This document shows, one piece after another, positions 9,383-20,388 of a DNA stretch of 64,000 nucleotides (its first letter is position 1; every line of letters starts with the position of its first letter). Origin of the DNA: Triglochin maritima. Taxonomy: Eukaryota; Streptophyta; Magnoliopsida; Alismatales; Juncaginaceae. The notes beneath the pieces were generated by a model, which saw only the letters and a list, made by a program, of their open reading frames with translations, was not told the origin of the DNA and ran no database searches. A program made the position numbers and the translations under genes. The DNA lies in contig OY821774.1 of assembly GCA_963682175.1 (NCBI GenBank), positions 39,136,201-39,200,200 on the forward strand, in the 5' to 3' direction.

Positions 9383-10828
9383 GTGTGTGCACCGTTGTGC
9401 ATGCTTTCGTGGACACGAGACGAGAGTGGTCGTTTGACGAGGAGCGTTGTCAATCCGGCTTCGATCATCGATTTCTCGACACCTTCCTCCTCTCGTGTCG
9501 TACGTAGTTCGGGTCCAATGGCTGCTAATTTCCGTGAGGAGGAGCAGTTGCTGGACCCGCCTGTTCCACCTGTGCTTCCAGTTGTCGTTCCCATACCTCT
9601 TCGTGATCGATGCTACCCGAGCCGTACCGCTCTACCCTCATGCATCGTATTACCAGAGGCTAATGGGAACCATTTTGAGGTTAAGCCTCAATTCATTTCC
9701 ATGCTCCCTCGCTTCACTGGGAAAGGTGACCCCTATATCTTTCTCAGGGAATTTGAGGAGGTCTGTGCTATGTTCAAGCTGCAACAACTTAGCACAGACT
9801 CCATCCATCTTAGGCTCGTTCCTTTTGCACTGAAGGATGACGCCAAGAAGTGGTTGTACAGAAACCAGGCGAATGCCTTTAGGACTTGGGATGAGTTTCA
9901 ATCTGCCTTCCTTAAGAAGTACTTCCCAAATCATCGGACTCAAAAATTGAGGAACGAAATCAATTCGTTCTATCAACTTGAGACCGAGACATTTCATGCA
10001 TATCTAGAGAGGTTCAAGGAGCTACTATCCTCATGCCCTCACCATGGCATTGAGTTGTGGCGCCTTTGTCAGATTGTGTACGAGGGTCTTCACATCCCGT
10101 CAAGAACGCTCCTTGAGTCCATGTGTCAAGGAGAGTTCTTGGGAAAGGATGAAAGGGAGGCATGGGCCTTCCTAGAAGACCTCGCTGAGAAAACCATGCA
10201 GTGGGAGAGTGTGAGGGAACCACCTGCATCATCTAGTATAGGAGCGAGGATCGCGAATGCAAACTCGACTAGATCGGGTGCCGCATTTGCTATCGATACC
10301 ACTACGGCCACCGAGGCGCGCATGGCGACCTTAATGCGTCGTATGGATTCGATTGAGCTCCAAAACCAACAAAGTGCACCTCACATGTCCACATCTGGTC
10401 CAGTTCCTTGTCATTCATGTGGTAGGATAGGTCATGTGGAGAGCGAGTGTGAGTCCATTCCTCCTGAGATGGAGCGTGTCAACGCCATCTATGACAGAGC
10501 TAGGAATGACCCATACTCATCATCTTATAACCTTGGATGGAGGAACCACCCCAATTTTTCATGGAACCAAAATAATGCCCCGGGTGGTCCTTCAAACTCC
10601 TCTAGACCACCTTACCAATCACACCAACCTCCCATGCATGCACATTCCAATCAGCCACCCCAAGCACAAACGACCAATCAATTGGGTTTCCCAAATTCCA
10701 ATAATATGGAAACCCGATTCAATTCGCTTGAGACCTTGACTCGTGGACTTGAAAACTCAATGAAAAATTTTATGTCTACCACAAGTCAAGTTCTCACTTC
10801 AAATCAGCAGACCATGAAATCTCTATAG
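9383..10828 (+). CDS. gag: Element C gag polyprotein part
   Basis: 481 codons. The family start may be the in-frame Met46 (MAANFREEEQ) rather than Met1. Residues about 75-270 form the plant gypsy gag core (LRDRCYPSRTALPSCIV, KDDAKKWLYRNQ, YFPNHRTQKLRNEI, PHHGIELWRLCQIVYEG). A zinc knuckle lies at Cys343, Cys346, His351 and Cys356, followed by a Gln/Asn/Pro-rich tail. Gag should form the particle and bind the element RNA. A stop at 10826-10828 sits where related element A reads on (QVSQLAQ region), and the protease part is in another frame 30 bp further on, across a GAGAGAGAGAG run. Gag and protease were therefore probably once one frame. The gag part itself is intact. Confidence 0.9.
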   Translation: MCAPLCMLSWTRDESGRLTRSVVNPASIIDFSTPSSSRVVRSSGPMAANFREEEQLLDPPVPPVLPVVVPIPLRDRCYPSRTALPSCIVLPEANGNHFEVKPQFISMLPRFTGKGDPYIFLREFEEVCAMFKLQQLSTDSIHLRLVPFALKDDAKKWLYRNQANAFRTWDEFQSAFLKKYFPNHRTQKLRNEINSFYQLETETFHAYLERFKELLSSCPHHGIELWRLCQIVYEGLHIPSRTLLESMCQGEFLGKDEREAWAFLEDLAEKTMQWESVREPPASSSIGARIANANSTRSGAAFAIDTTTATEARMATLMRRMDSIELQNQQSAPHMSTSGPVPCHSCGRIGHVESECESIPPEMERVNAIYDRARNDPYSSSYNLGWRNHPNFSWNQNNAPGGPSNSSRPPYQSHQPPMHAHSNQPPQAQTTNQLGFPNSNNMETRFNSLETLTRGLENSMKNFMSTTSQVLTSNQQTMKSL

Positions 10829-10859
10829 CTTCAGATGGGCCAATTGGCTCAGTCTGTAC

Positions 10860-12476
10860 ATGAGAGAGAGAGGGTCTTTTCCTAGCCAGCCTGAGGCTAA
10901 CCCCCGCATGTACCAACAACAACAAATGCAAAATGAGAATGTGGTACCTCGGGGGAGGCAAGTGAACCATGTGGAGGAACCTGTTCACCATGTCAATTCC
11001 ATTGTGACCTTAAGGAATGGAAAACAGGTTGACAATCACATTTCTTTGCCACACCCACCACCATCTATGCAGCCCCTCAGTGGGAATGGTGGTGAAGAAG
11101 AAGCTGAGGGTGAGGGTAATACACCAAATCTTTCTTCTCAGGCACAGCAGAAAACCTACCTGCCAAAAGCTCCCTATCCAAGTAGGTTAAACAAAAAGCA
11201 GAGTGACAACATGGACAAGATATTAGAGGTGTTTAAGCAAGTGAAGGTTAACATCCCCTTGTTGGATGTCATCCAACAAATACCTCAATATGCCAAAGTG
11301 TTGAAGGATCTCTGCACAACCAAGAGGAAGACCAATGTTCCTAAGAAAGCATTCTTGGCTGCAAATATCAGCTCACTTTTGTCCAATCCCACCTACACAA
11401 AATACAAGGACCCTGGGTGTCCTACTATTCAGTGTACGATAGGGGACACTAGATTGAGCAATGTTTTGCTTGATTTAGGATCAGCGGTGAACCTCCTCCC
11501 ATTCTCTGTTTATCAACAGTTGAACTTGGGAGAATTGAAACCAACTAAGATCACCCTCCAATTGGCGGATAGATCCATTCGTATTCCCATGGGGATTATC
11601 GAGGATGTGCTTATCAAAGTTGGAGATTTTATATTTCCAGTCGATTTTGTTGTCCTCGATACCAATCCTGTTGCGAACACCCACTCTCAAATACCTTTGA
11701 TTTTGGGTAGACCATTTCTGGCAACCTCCAATGCCTTGATTAATTGTAGAAATGGTCTCATGAAGCTCTCATTCGGTAACATGAGTGCCGAGTTTCATGT
11801 GTTCAACTCTGGTAAGCAACAGGAACCCATGGATGAACCTTTAAATCTAAATCTCATCCGCCAATTGGAGAAAGCACCACAAAATCAACGAACACCCCTA
11901 ACCCCAATGCAACCCGTTGAGAATGTTCGAGGGCCCAGCGAAAACTCATTGCCTGTCTTCGCAATGCAACAGAGTGAGCTGGCCTCGAACATGAATGTCC
12001 AAAGGGAGTGTTCGTTGCATGATTCAGTTGAGAGTACTAGTGAGAGTGAGACACCTCATCATATGCCTATACCAGAAGGTGTCTCTACCTCATGTCCCAT
12101 GTCCATTGAGCCATTTGAGCTTCATATTGACTCCAAAAAGGACCCACCTATGACCGAGCTTATGCTTGATGATCTAAATGATGGTGGGAGGTCCTTGTTG
12201 GATGACTTGGGGAGAAGCCCCATTCTTAGTGATGCAGGTCTGCTGCATCCATCGAATGATCTTGAGGAACTCATTCCGATGCACCCGCCTATTGGTTGGA
12301 GGGTTTTCTTCGATGAGCAATTAAACCCTAGTGAGGCAACACAACTTCATTCTTTGTTGCCCACACCCAACCAATATCATGAGGGGTTCGAGCCTTTCAG
12401 CTTTGACCTTTCACCTCTCGACACCTCAGAGTACCAGTGGAGTTTGCCCATCTCATCAAGTCTCTGGTCCTCATGA
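10860..12476 (+). CDS. Element C aspartic protease and C-terminal region
   Basis: 538 codons. The real N-terminus is probably a continuation of gag: the first residues RERGSFPSQPEANPR match the gag tail of element A, so Met1 is only the first Met after a frameshift in the GA run. A retropepsin-like site DLGSAVNLLP (Asp205) and LILGRPFLATSNALI mark an Athila-type protease that would cut the polyprotein. Before it lies a conserved stretch (NMDKILEVFKQVKVNIPLLD). The C-terminal 200 residues are acidic and unlike known pol domains. No RT, RNase H or integrase motif follows. The frame ends TSEYQWSLPISSSLWSS. Confidence 0.88.
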   Translation: MRERGSFPSQPEANPRMYQQQQMQNENVVPRGRQVNHVEEPVHHVNSIVTLRNGKQVDNHISLPHPPPSMQPLSGNGGEEEAEGEGNTPNLSSQAQQKTYLPKAPYPSRLNKKQSDNMDKILEVFKQVKVNIPLLDVIQQIPQYAKVLKDLCTTKRKTNVPKKAFLAANISSLLSNPTYTKYKDPGCPTIQCTIGDTRLSNVLLDLGSAVNLLPFSVYQQLNLGELKPTKITLQLADRSIRIPMGIIEDVLIKVGDFIFPVDFVVLDTNPVANTHSQIPLILGRPFLATSNALINCRNGLMKLSFGNMSAEFHVFNSGKQQEPMDEPLNLNLIRQLEKAPQNQRTPLTPMQPVENVRGPSENSLPVFAMQQSELASNMNVQRECSLHDSVESTSESETPHHMPIPEGVSTSCPMSIEPFELHIDSKKDPPMTELMLDDLNDGGRSLLDDLGRSPILSDAGLLHPSNDLEELIPMHPPIGWRVFFDEQLNPSEATQLHSLLPTPNQYHEGFEPFSFDLSPLDTSEYQWSLPISSSLWSS

Positions 12477-14067
12477 CTTGATGTTCTCATTTGATGTTCC
12501 TTGACCAAATGATTATGAGAATATCTTGGGTGATGTATATATATCTTGTAAAAACCAAAAAAAAAGTGTGTAATAAAAGACTCCTTCAGTGAGCATCGAT
12601 TGTTGTGGGCCCCAACCCTTGTGTACTTGGGCCCCAATTTCTTCACGTATTTATCTCCCTTCTTCAGCTTCTCACAGGTTTTGAGGGAATTTGGGTTTGT
12701 GTCCATCAACATGACCCTGAACGTCCCTTTGTACTTCATGTCGGTGAGATCTTTCCTTTTTCATGCATATATCCATGTAGTATCTTGTTCACATTCATTG
12801 AGGACAATGCATGAAGTAGGTGTGTTGGGGGGGTGTTTTACGTGTGTACATATTCGAGTCTTTTTCCTTTGGTTTTCTTTTCTTTTGTGTGTACTGCTAG
12901 GGTCATGTTAGTGTGCCGCATTTAACATTGATATATCTGCTTGCCATGATCCTTGGGTGACTTGTCTTCTTTTGCTTGCCGAGTGCTTTAAAATTTTCAC
13001 ATTTCTTTCAAAATCTTCATGTGTTTGCGAAAGAAAATATTTTGTGGGTTTTTGCGTGTGTTTAGCATGTGCAAAACCGTTGAGAGGCAAAGTAAAAAGA
13101 AAGCTCCCAAAATTGTCTTGAACTTGATGCATTAGGATTTCTAGTTTACTGGCTTTAGGTCTTATCGATACGTTAGGATGCAACCCGGTTTTCCCTTGGG
13201 GGGTGTGTAATCATAGGGTTTCAGCACTCAAACATTTAAAGAAGTCCACCCTGAACCTAGTGAGTCAAATAATTCGTGTCTGTTAGTATAAGGAAGTTTG
13301 TCGTAGTCAAGGGCCCTTAATCTCTTTTTGTGAAACTTAAGTGTAGGGGTTTTGGTTCCCATGTAGATAAATGAATAAGTGGTGTTCTCTCTTCTCGCAC
13401 GACTCCTATCACTCGGGAAAGTAGGTCTGAGGGGACTTTGTGCCTGGTGCTTTCGAGTCATCTCACTTGGGATGCACCGACCGAACTCCCGTTACACGAG
13501 TGGTAGGGATCGCCCTATGTGGAGATTTGGGGGAAGGTGTACGTGATAGTGTAAGTCCTCATAGGCAATGATGCACGAAACCTGACCCTGGGAGAATCAA
13601 ACACCAACCAATAAATGCTCCAAAGAAAAAGAAAAAAAAGAGTCAAATAAGAACCAAAATAGACTTTACACGTTGTATCACATTCGGAAGTTAAGGTTGC
13701 CCATGTCTTTCACTTAAGTCGTTAACTAACTCTCACGAATAACTCATTAGTCTAGGTGTGTGGACCGATTACGTATATAGAGTCGACCCGTAGTATTACC
13801 GCATCCCATGATCGACAAAATAAGTCCAACGAGTCGTGTAGCTAGATTGATTAATGCATCTTGTTCGGATTTTGTGGGTATATCCGCTGAAAACCCTCAG
13901 GAGACAACACTCCTCCTCCTTGGAGACAAGGAGGTTTAACGGCTTGTTGCACATGCTAAGTGCAACCGTGATTCCTACGAAAGTGAGTTAGGATTTCTTG
14001 TTTTTTCGTATGCTTTTCTCTTTCTTTGTTTTGCTCGGGACTAGCAAAAGTTAGGTGTGGGGGTATT
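12477..14067 (+). other. Element C 3' untranslated region with two purine tracts
   Basis: 1.6 kb without pol. A conserved word AGGACAATGCATGAAGTAGG followed by TGTGTTGGGGGGGTG lies near 12810-12837, and the final tract AGGTGTGGGGGTATT lies at 14053-14067. Matching sequence recurs at 36960-38491 and, more loosely, at 19340-20388. Short frames on both strands here show no family resemblance. Confidence 0.8.
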
Positions 14068-15228
14068 TGATTGACATCATTTCATGCTTATATTTGTATC
14101 TTATATCCATTATCTTTCACCTAAAGAATACTATGCCACGAGTTTTATGTTTAGTTTTCAGGAATAAATAGGTTTGAAGAGATGAAGCATAAAATGACCC
14201 AAAAGCTGGGAAAAAGGACTGAATTGTGAGATCTGGGGACCAAGATGCAAGGAAGAAGGACCTGAATGCAAGACCGAAGGACCTAAGAGCAAAACAGAAT
14301 ACTCCTCACCATCATGGGGAGTATTTTGGAAATTCTATTCGGGTCGGAGCTCCAACATGCAAACTAGATACATCAAATACCAACAAAGCCTTCCAGAAAA
14401 GCCCCCAAGAAATTCCAGAGCGATCCGGACACTGTAGACTGCTAATTAGTAGCGGTCCAAGACCGCTAATTGGCGGTCACTTTTGGCCCAAATGCGCTCA
14501 AATTTCTCCAGCACATGTATTAGAGGATGTTTAGGCTATGTGTGGTATCTGTTTAGTCCCACATCGGGGGATTGTCCCGGATTAGCTTTTTCCATGCCTA
14601 TAAATAGAACTCTTCACCTCCTTTTGTAATCACTCCATATTTTAAGTGGCTATTCTTCCTACTAGAAGTGAGGCCTTGAAGCACACACTCAAGTGGGAGG
14701 ATGCTACTTTTAATGTGAGTCATTTTATCAATAAAGTTTTGTGTTTCTTTCCTTGTTTGTTTTATGCTTCTTTTATTGTTTGTGCATGTTTAGGTTCTGA
14801 AATAAACACCTTGCATATGTAAATATTAATCAACTAAGTTGGTGAATAGATTGATAGGTTTTGCCACACATTTAGACACTTCCTATGCATGATAACACCC
14901 CCTTAATTTGTGCTTAAAGAATGTATTCTACACCCACCTCTTTGCATGTGTGCACTCACTCCACCCCTTAGGGGTTTTTCCCATTCCTGAATTCCAGCAC
15001 TTCTATTTTGTTCTTAGCTTAGTTTGTATTTGATCGTTTATTTCTTTCTTTCACATTTCATACTTCTTAGCGTAGTGTAGCGTAGGTTAGCATAAACATC
15101 TTTCTTCCCCTATTTTTGCCACTTGATTTCGTACAAGAAAGAGACTACTCACCTCCCTGAGGACGACCCGTACTTGCCACCGCTTCATCGCGGCCGTGAA
15201 CTTGCGGTTTTAATTAAAACGTTCAACA
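14068..15228 (+). repeat. Element C 3' LTR
   Basis: 1161 bp, starting TGATTGACATC and ending GTTCAACA before the TSD. It lacks about 257 bp present in the 5' LTR (roughly 7590-7845), deleted between short matches TGTTTTAG and TTGTTTAGG. It has two palindromes (14437-14457 and 14461-14478) where the 5' LTR has one. Confidence 0.93.
14556..14606 (+). promoter_or_regulatory. USE and TATA box of the C 3' LTR
   Basis: GTCCCACATCG (14556-14566) and TATAAATA (14599-14606) again have 32 bp between them, as in the 5' LTR. From here it would drive transcription out of the element into A's leader. Confidence 0.65.
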
Positions 15229-15233
15229 ATAAT

Positions 15234-15393
15234 TAAAACCCAAAAATCTCAAAACCCAATTATTTCTTCTCTCCTTCTTCCCCCTTAATCGAAAATCACG
15301 AAAATAACAAATCTCTCCCTCCTTGTGTTCAACCCGTATTTGCCACGTCTTCATTGACGCCGTGCACTTGCGGTATAAATAAAATTCTCATCA
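15234..15393 (+). repeat. Element A 5' LTR, right piece
   Basis: It resumes after C and its ATAAT duplication and ends AATTCTCATCA, matching the end of the 3' LTR at 21621. The sum of both pieces equals the 3' LTR length. Confidence 0.92.
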
Positions 15394-15399
15394 AGTTTT

Positions 15400-15417
15400 T
15401 GGCGCCGTTGCCGGCGA
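15400..15417 (+). other. Element A primer-binding site, tRNA-Asp
   Basis: TGGCGCCGTTGCCGGCGA matches the tRNA-Asp complement with one mismatch near its 3' end. It lies 6 bp after the LTR end, as in element C. Confidence 0.9.
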
Positions 15418-16749
15418 GGCGACGCAGATTTTGTTTTTTTTTGTTGATTTCGATTTTATTCTGTTTATCTTGTGCGCAATCTAATTGTTTGGATTTGTGT
15501 TTCAGGAGAAAATAGAGCGCGCGGTGAAATCTCAACGCAGGCCGAGCAACACGAGCGGCGAAATCGCCGCATACCAAGAGCAACCTGCGGCGGAATCGCC
15601 GCACACCTAAAGCATCTGGGCTTCAAATTTTTCTGGGACGCGACTCATCTCTGGGTGGACGCATGGAGCTACTGAAATTTCGAGAGCGGGCGGCGAACCC
15701 GACTGAGCATTGCGTAGGTAACCTTTGTTGCCTTTTTCCTCGTAATTTCTAGTTTTGGAAAATTTCCTTTTCATAGAACTGCATGTGTTAGGGCAAAAAT
15801 TCCATAATTGGCAATAATTCAACTCTGAACTAAAATTGGCAAAATTAGAAAGGCCTTAGTGCATGCATCATCTAGTGTTTTGTATGCATTATTCTTGCTA
15901 TATTCTTGCAAATCAATTTCTGTTGAAGAGTGCTGGAGTCAAGGTACGTATCGTGGTTTTCATCGATTGCATTTAAGCATATAATCTAGTTTGCATACAA
16001 CCTTGCAATTGCCCCCCTCTAAAGACCATTGTTTGACTATCTCTGCTAGATTTAGGTTAAACTATCTTAAGGGCAACTCCGTAGGAAAATATACGGTGGG
16101 GATTTCATCACCCTTCCGTGGCCCACAAATAACAATCCCAAAGTGTCACCCAAGCCTTAAAATTAAAATGAATTAGACATTGACCCCTAAGGACTCGGAC
16201 TCATTTAAGGAGAAGAATTGGTCTTACTTGCTATGACCTGAAGCTGATTGAATTTAATTTGGTGTCTAGGAAGTGTTTTTGTGTTGACGTAAGTCTTCCA
16301 AGCGAAGTGGTTGTCTAATTGGCACCGACTCTGTCGGAAGCGCCCCCACTAGCTATACACTACCTGGCCAAGTTGGTTTGATTAGTGAGGGAGGTGATTT
16401 AAGCGAATCAATTCGACTCAACCAGTTAGGAGTCGTCTAGATCTAAGCGACACTAGGTCTAGGATTGTTTGAACCGTGCTTTCTTAGGAATTTTCTGACC
16501 AACCCTCCTTTCTATCTTTAGAGTTAGGTTTCCCTTCTCATCTGAGTCTTCTTTCTCTTCTCACCTAAATTCTCTAGATTAGGATTCCTTTCTCATCTTT
16601 CCCCATTCTATTGTTTGTTTCCCTTTTAAAAAAAACGAAAATATAAAAAAAATTGTAATTAATTCTTGAAATTAAATTTGGAATTTAAATTTCGAATTTG
16701 AATTCAAAAAATTGATTCAACCCGGTGCACTCAGATTTCGATTCGGGAC
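15418..16749 (+). other. Element A untranslated leader
   Basis: 1.33 kb without a gene. It holds the double palindrome GCGGCGAAATCGCCGC (15555-15570) and GCGGCGGAATCGCCGC (15587-15602), starting 32 bp apart. A pyrimidine- and A-rich stretch precedes gag. Short frames on both strands show no family resemblance. Confidence 0.75.
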
Positions 16750-18105
16750 TTGAGTAATCGACTCTCACGAGTTCATCTAGATTCTAGTCTGGAACTTAGC
16801 CCCAATCCATCTGCTGCACCACCTCACTCGGATCCAGTGGGTGAGAATATAGTGGACCCACCTATTGCACAACCTATAACTCTGAGGGATCGATGCTATC
16901 CAGCGATGGCTGCTCAGCCATCGTGCATCGTTATGCCCACCATACCGGGTCGCGACTTCGAACTTAAGGCACAATACATGAGTATGTTGCCTAAGTTCAC
17001 CTCTAGGGAAGACCCATATCTCTTCCTTAGATAATTTGAGGAAATCTGCTCTCTTATGCAATACCAGCATATCCCTGAGGAGGCAGTGCGTCTGAAATTT
17101 GTGCCTCTTGCACTAAAGGACGACGCTAAGAAATGACTATATAGTCTAGCCGAAAGATCTATTAGGAGTTGGGCTGAGTTTGTTCAAGTATTCCTGAAAA
17201 AATATTTTCCCAACCATAAGACTATGAGGATTAGGAATGAAATTGTTGCATTCGTTCAGTCTGAGAGCGAGCCGTTCTATTCCTATCTAGAAAGATTCAA
17301 AAGTGTTCTGACCCAATGCCCTCATCATGGAATTCCAAGATGGCAATTATGACAAATTATTTATGAGGGATTGAAACCCACATCCAGGGTTATGGTAGAA
17401 TCTGTAAGCCAATGGAACTTTATGTCGAAAAATGAAAATGATGCCTGGACTTTTCTTGAGGATTTAGCTGAAAACAATATGCAATGGGACAATGCTAGAA
17501 CACCGCTTAACCCGAGTATTGGATCTAGAATAGCAAGTCAACCCAAACCAGGTGTCTTAGCTGTAGATGCCAACATAGCGGCTGAAGCAAAACTAGCTAC
17601 CCTTATGCGCAGAATGGAAAGTTTAGAGCTACAAACCCAAAACCGAGTGAATCAAGCCTCGTCTATCCCTTGCTCTAGATGTGGTCAAACTGGACATATA
17701 ATGGAGGATTGTGCGGACTGGGAACAAGTTAACGCCATGTATAATCATGCTAGAAATGAACCATACGCATCAACCTATAACTCGGGTTGGCGTAATAATT
17801 CCAATTTCTCATCAAGCCAACAAGGTCAACCTCCTACACAACAACCAAACCCGTATAACCAAAATAATACATCATCTGGGTTTAGTAACAATGGCGATCA
17901 TGAGGTTAGGTTGACAAGCTTGGAAAATTTGATGAAAACCTTTATACAAACAACCAACCAGACCTTCCAAAGGCTAGAGACACAAGTCAGCCAACTAGCA
18001 CAAATAGTAGGTGAAAGAGAAAAGGGTCGGTTTCCAAGTCAACCTGAGGTGAACCCTAAATCTAATAATTCATATCAATCCTATCAGGGCACCTTCAGGA
18101 AATAA
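16750..18105 (+). pseudogene. gag: Element A gag, three in-frame stops
   Basis: One frame runs from MSNRLSRVHLDSS to SYQGTFRK and aligns along its length with element C gag (LRDRCYPAMAAQPSCIV, KDDAKK, YFPNHKTMRIRNEI, PHHGIPRWQL). The zinc knuckle is CSRCGQTGHIMEDC from 17671. Stops lie at about 17032 (TAA where C has Glu), 17134 (TGA where C has Trp) and 17351 (TGA). The frame reopens each time without a shift, so these are point mutations after insertion. A frameshift then separates it from the protease part at 18125. The protein would have served as the particle-forming gag. Confidence 0.9.
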
Positions 18106-18124
18106 CAACCCCAGACCGGTTCAA

Positions 18125-19279
18125 ATGGTTAATGAGGAAGGACCGTTCCAACAAATAAATGTTGTAGTATCATTACGGTCCGGAAGACAAGTTGATAACA
18201 ATGTGGTAAATCCTAGAACGTCTAATCAATCTAGCCATCAAACTACCACATATGACCTAACCATTGAACCCGACATCCAATCTGAAACGCCCAACCCACC
18301 TACTCAACCTGAACCCATAGCTCAACCTGAACCTGAGCGAGTCTATGTTCCTAAAGCGCCATTCCCCAATAGACTCAAAAAGAACTCAAGTGCACAAATA
18401 GAGAAAATTTTGGAAGTATTTAAGCAAGTTAAGGTGAACATTCCACTCTTAGACATGATTCAACAAATATCTGCTTATGCTAAATTCTTGAAAGATCTGT
18501 GCACTAAAAAGCGAAAAACGAACGTACCAAAGAAGGCATTTTTAACTGCAAACATAAGTTCTATTTTGTCCAACACATCTCCTATAAAATATAAGGATCC
18601 TGGGTGTCCCACAATTTCATGTTCAATAGGAGATACTTTTATCAACAAAGCCCTTCTAGACCTTGGTGCTAGTGTTAACCTACTCCCGTTCTCTGTCTAC
18701 GAGCAACTCAACCTTGGTCCACTAAAACCCTCTAAGACAACCCTTCAATTTGCTGATTGCTCTATTAAGAAACCAAGAGGTATAGTAGATGATGTTTTGA
18801 TCAAGGTTGGTGACTTCATTTACCCAGTGGATTTTGTCGTACTAGATACCGCACCTGTTGTAAATCCTAATCGACAAATCCCTGTAATTCTAGGCAGACC
18901 CTTTTTAGCCACTTCTGAAGCATTGATAAACTGTCGAAATGGGCTCATGCAATTATCTTTCGGGAACTTAAAAGCTGAATTTAATATCTTTCACGTTGAT
19001 AGTGAGCCAGAAATAATATGCAATCAAAGTGATGTTGTGATGAGAGCACGTATCTATCAGATTTCTGAATCAAATAAATCATCACAAAATCAAAAAGGAA
19101 GTAAGAAAAAGGGGAGTAATTATTCGACACACCCACCATCACTCGAGCAAATAAGAGAACCTATTTATGTGAGGGCTGTGGAACCTGTGACTCAGGACTC
19201 TCATTGCAACATGGGGAACAATTCAACTGGATACATGCACCAATATGGTGTCATTCAATCCAGTTCTGACTATGGTTGA
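18125..19279 (+). CDS. Element A aspartic protease part
   Basis: 384 codons, open but shifted by one frame from gag. It opens with VSLRSGRQVDNN, matching VTLRNGKQVDNH of element C. Then come KILEVFKQVKVNIPLLD, the protease site DLGASVNLLP (about residues 179-188) and VILGRPFLATSEALI. This is a retropepsin of Athila type. The C-terminal tail after the protease is about 100 residues, shorter than in C and not similar to it. No pol domain follows. The chosen Met is only the first Met after the shift and is not a natural start. Confidence 0.87.
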   Translation: MVNEEGPFQQINVVVSLRSGRQVDNNVVNPRTSNQSSHQTTTYDLTIEPDIQSETPNPPTQPEPIAQPEPERVYVPKAPFPNRLKKNSSAQIEKILEVFKQVKVNIPLLDMIQQISAYAKFLKDLCTKKRKTNVPKKAFLTANISSILSNTSPIKYKDPGCPTISCSIGDTFINKALLDLGASVNLLPFSVYEQLNLGPLKPSKTTLQFADCSIKKPRGIVDDVLIKVGDFIYPVDFVVLDTAPVVNPNRQIPVILGRPFLATSEALINCRNGLMQLSFGNLKAEFNIFHVDSEPEIICNQSDVVMRARIYQISESNKSSQNQKGSKKKGSNYSTHPPSLEQIREPIYVRAVEPVTQDSHCNMGNNSTGYMHQYGVIQSSSDYG

Positions 19280-20388
19280 CTTTGAGCAAATTCCATCCTT
19301 CCACCGCAGTTCACCAAGGTAATAAGTGCATTTGCTTTATATTTGCATACATTGAGGACAATGCATGATTTAGGTGTGGGGGGGGGGTGTTTATGTATAT
19401 ATTTATCTATAGATCTGTCTTTTATTTCTAAAAAAAATCAATATTTCATGACATAGCTTAAGATTGAACTGCCAAAACCCGTGTACAAATTGCATTGAGT
19501 TTTTGTTGCTTATTATATAGTTTTGCTTGTAGAAATTATGACATAAATCTAAGTTCCAAAGAAATAACCCATTGCCCTTTAAGATATGTATGCACTTAAA
19601 TTGGATGAATCAAATCTTTGAAGTGGTTGATAAAAAGCAGAGGTTGAGGAAAATATACCGGGAAGTGTGGACTTCTAATAGCAATTAAGCCTTGAGGAAA
19701 ATAAAATTAAAAATAAAGGAATAAAGTGAGGAAAGCACATTCTGCAAAATGATTACAAAAGCCCAAGCCTTTGAGTCACTGGTCCGTAGGGGTATCTTGA
19801 AACCCGGTAACTTGAGTCTATCAGCTCGGGATTATCGACCAAACTCGCTACACGAATGCAAAAAGGGTAAAAGTGTCAAAAAGCAGATGTGTTGAATCAC
19901 GGAAGAAAGAATATATATATATATATATATATATATACTCAAGGCCCAAAGCTAAAAGAATGATCCATGCCATGGTTGATCCGAATGATACTTCACCACC
20001 ATAGGAGGCGTGTAAAATAATTTAAGTGATAAACATGTGTAGAAGGGTTAGTGGTGTGAATGTTGGAGGAACAAAGACCAAGTCAAAACTTTTTATAAGT
20101 TAGATTTGTATAATGAGCATGCAAGAATTCTCAGTGAGATGTATAAGGTTGAGGTAGGGATATTGAGAGCTATTAATGGAATGTTGAATTAAGACTTTGT
20201 GGGTGTGTCAACTGAAAACCCTCACGAGACAAAACTCATCCTCTAAGGAAACTTGGAGGTTTAAAGGCTTGATGCACATGCTAAGTGCAACCGTGATTCC
20301 TACGAAAGTGAGTTAGGATTTCCCTGTTTTTATTTTTCGTATTTTCTGTTTTGCTAGGGACTAGCAAAAATCTAGGTGTGAGGGTATT
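19280..20388 (+). other. Element A 3' untranslated region
   Basis: No gene. AGGACAATGCATGATTTAGG followed by a run of about ten G lies near 19355-19388, and an (AT)n microsatellite spans 19911-19937. The final tract AGGTGTGAGGGTATT abuts the 3' LTR. The stretch GACTAGCAAAA shortly before the tract is shared with element C. Confidence 0.8.
19911..19937. repeat. (AT)n microsatellite
   Basis: About 13 AT units inside the element A 3' region. Likely a neutral simple repeat. Confidence 0.95.

Larger units (their letters stand above)
6890..15228 (+). mobile_element. Element C: complete gag-protease-only LTR retrotransposon inside A's LTR
   Basis: The TSD ATAAT is present at 6885-6889 and 15229-15233. 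The LTRs run from TGATTGACATC to GTTCAACA, the primer site is a perfect tRNA-Asp match at 8290-8307, and the purine tract AGGTGTGGGGGTATT abuts the 3' LTR. The total is 8339 bp. It encodes gag (9383-10828) and an aspartic protease (10860-12476), followed by 1.6 kb without pol. As with A, this is a non-autonomous gag-pro design. Its LTRs differ from A's, but gag and protease are clearly homologous. Confidence 0.93.
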
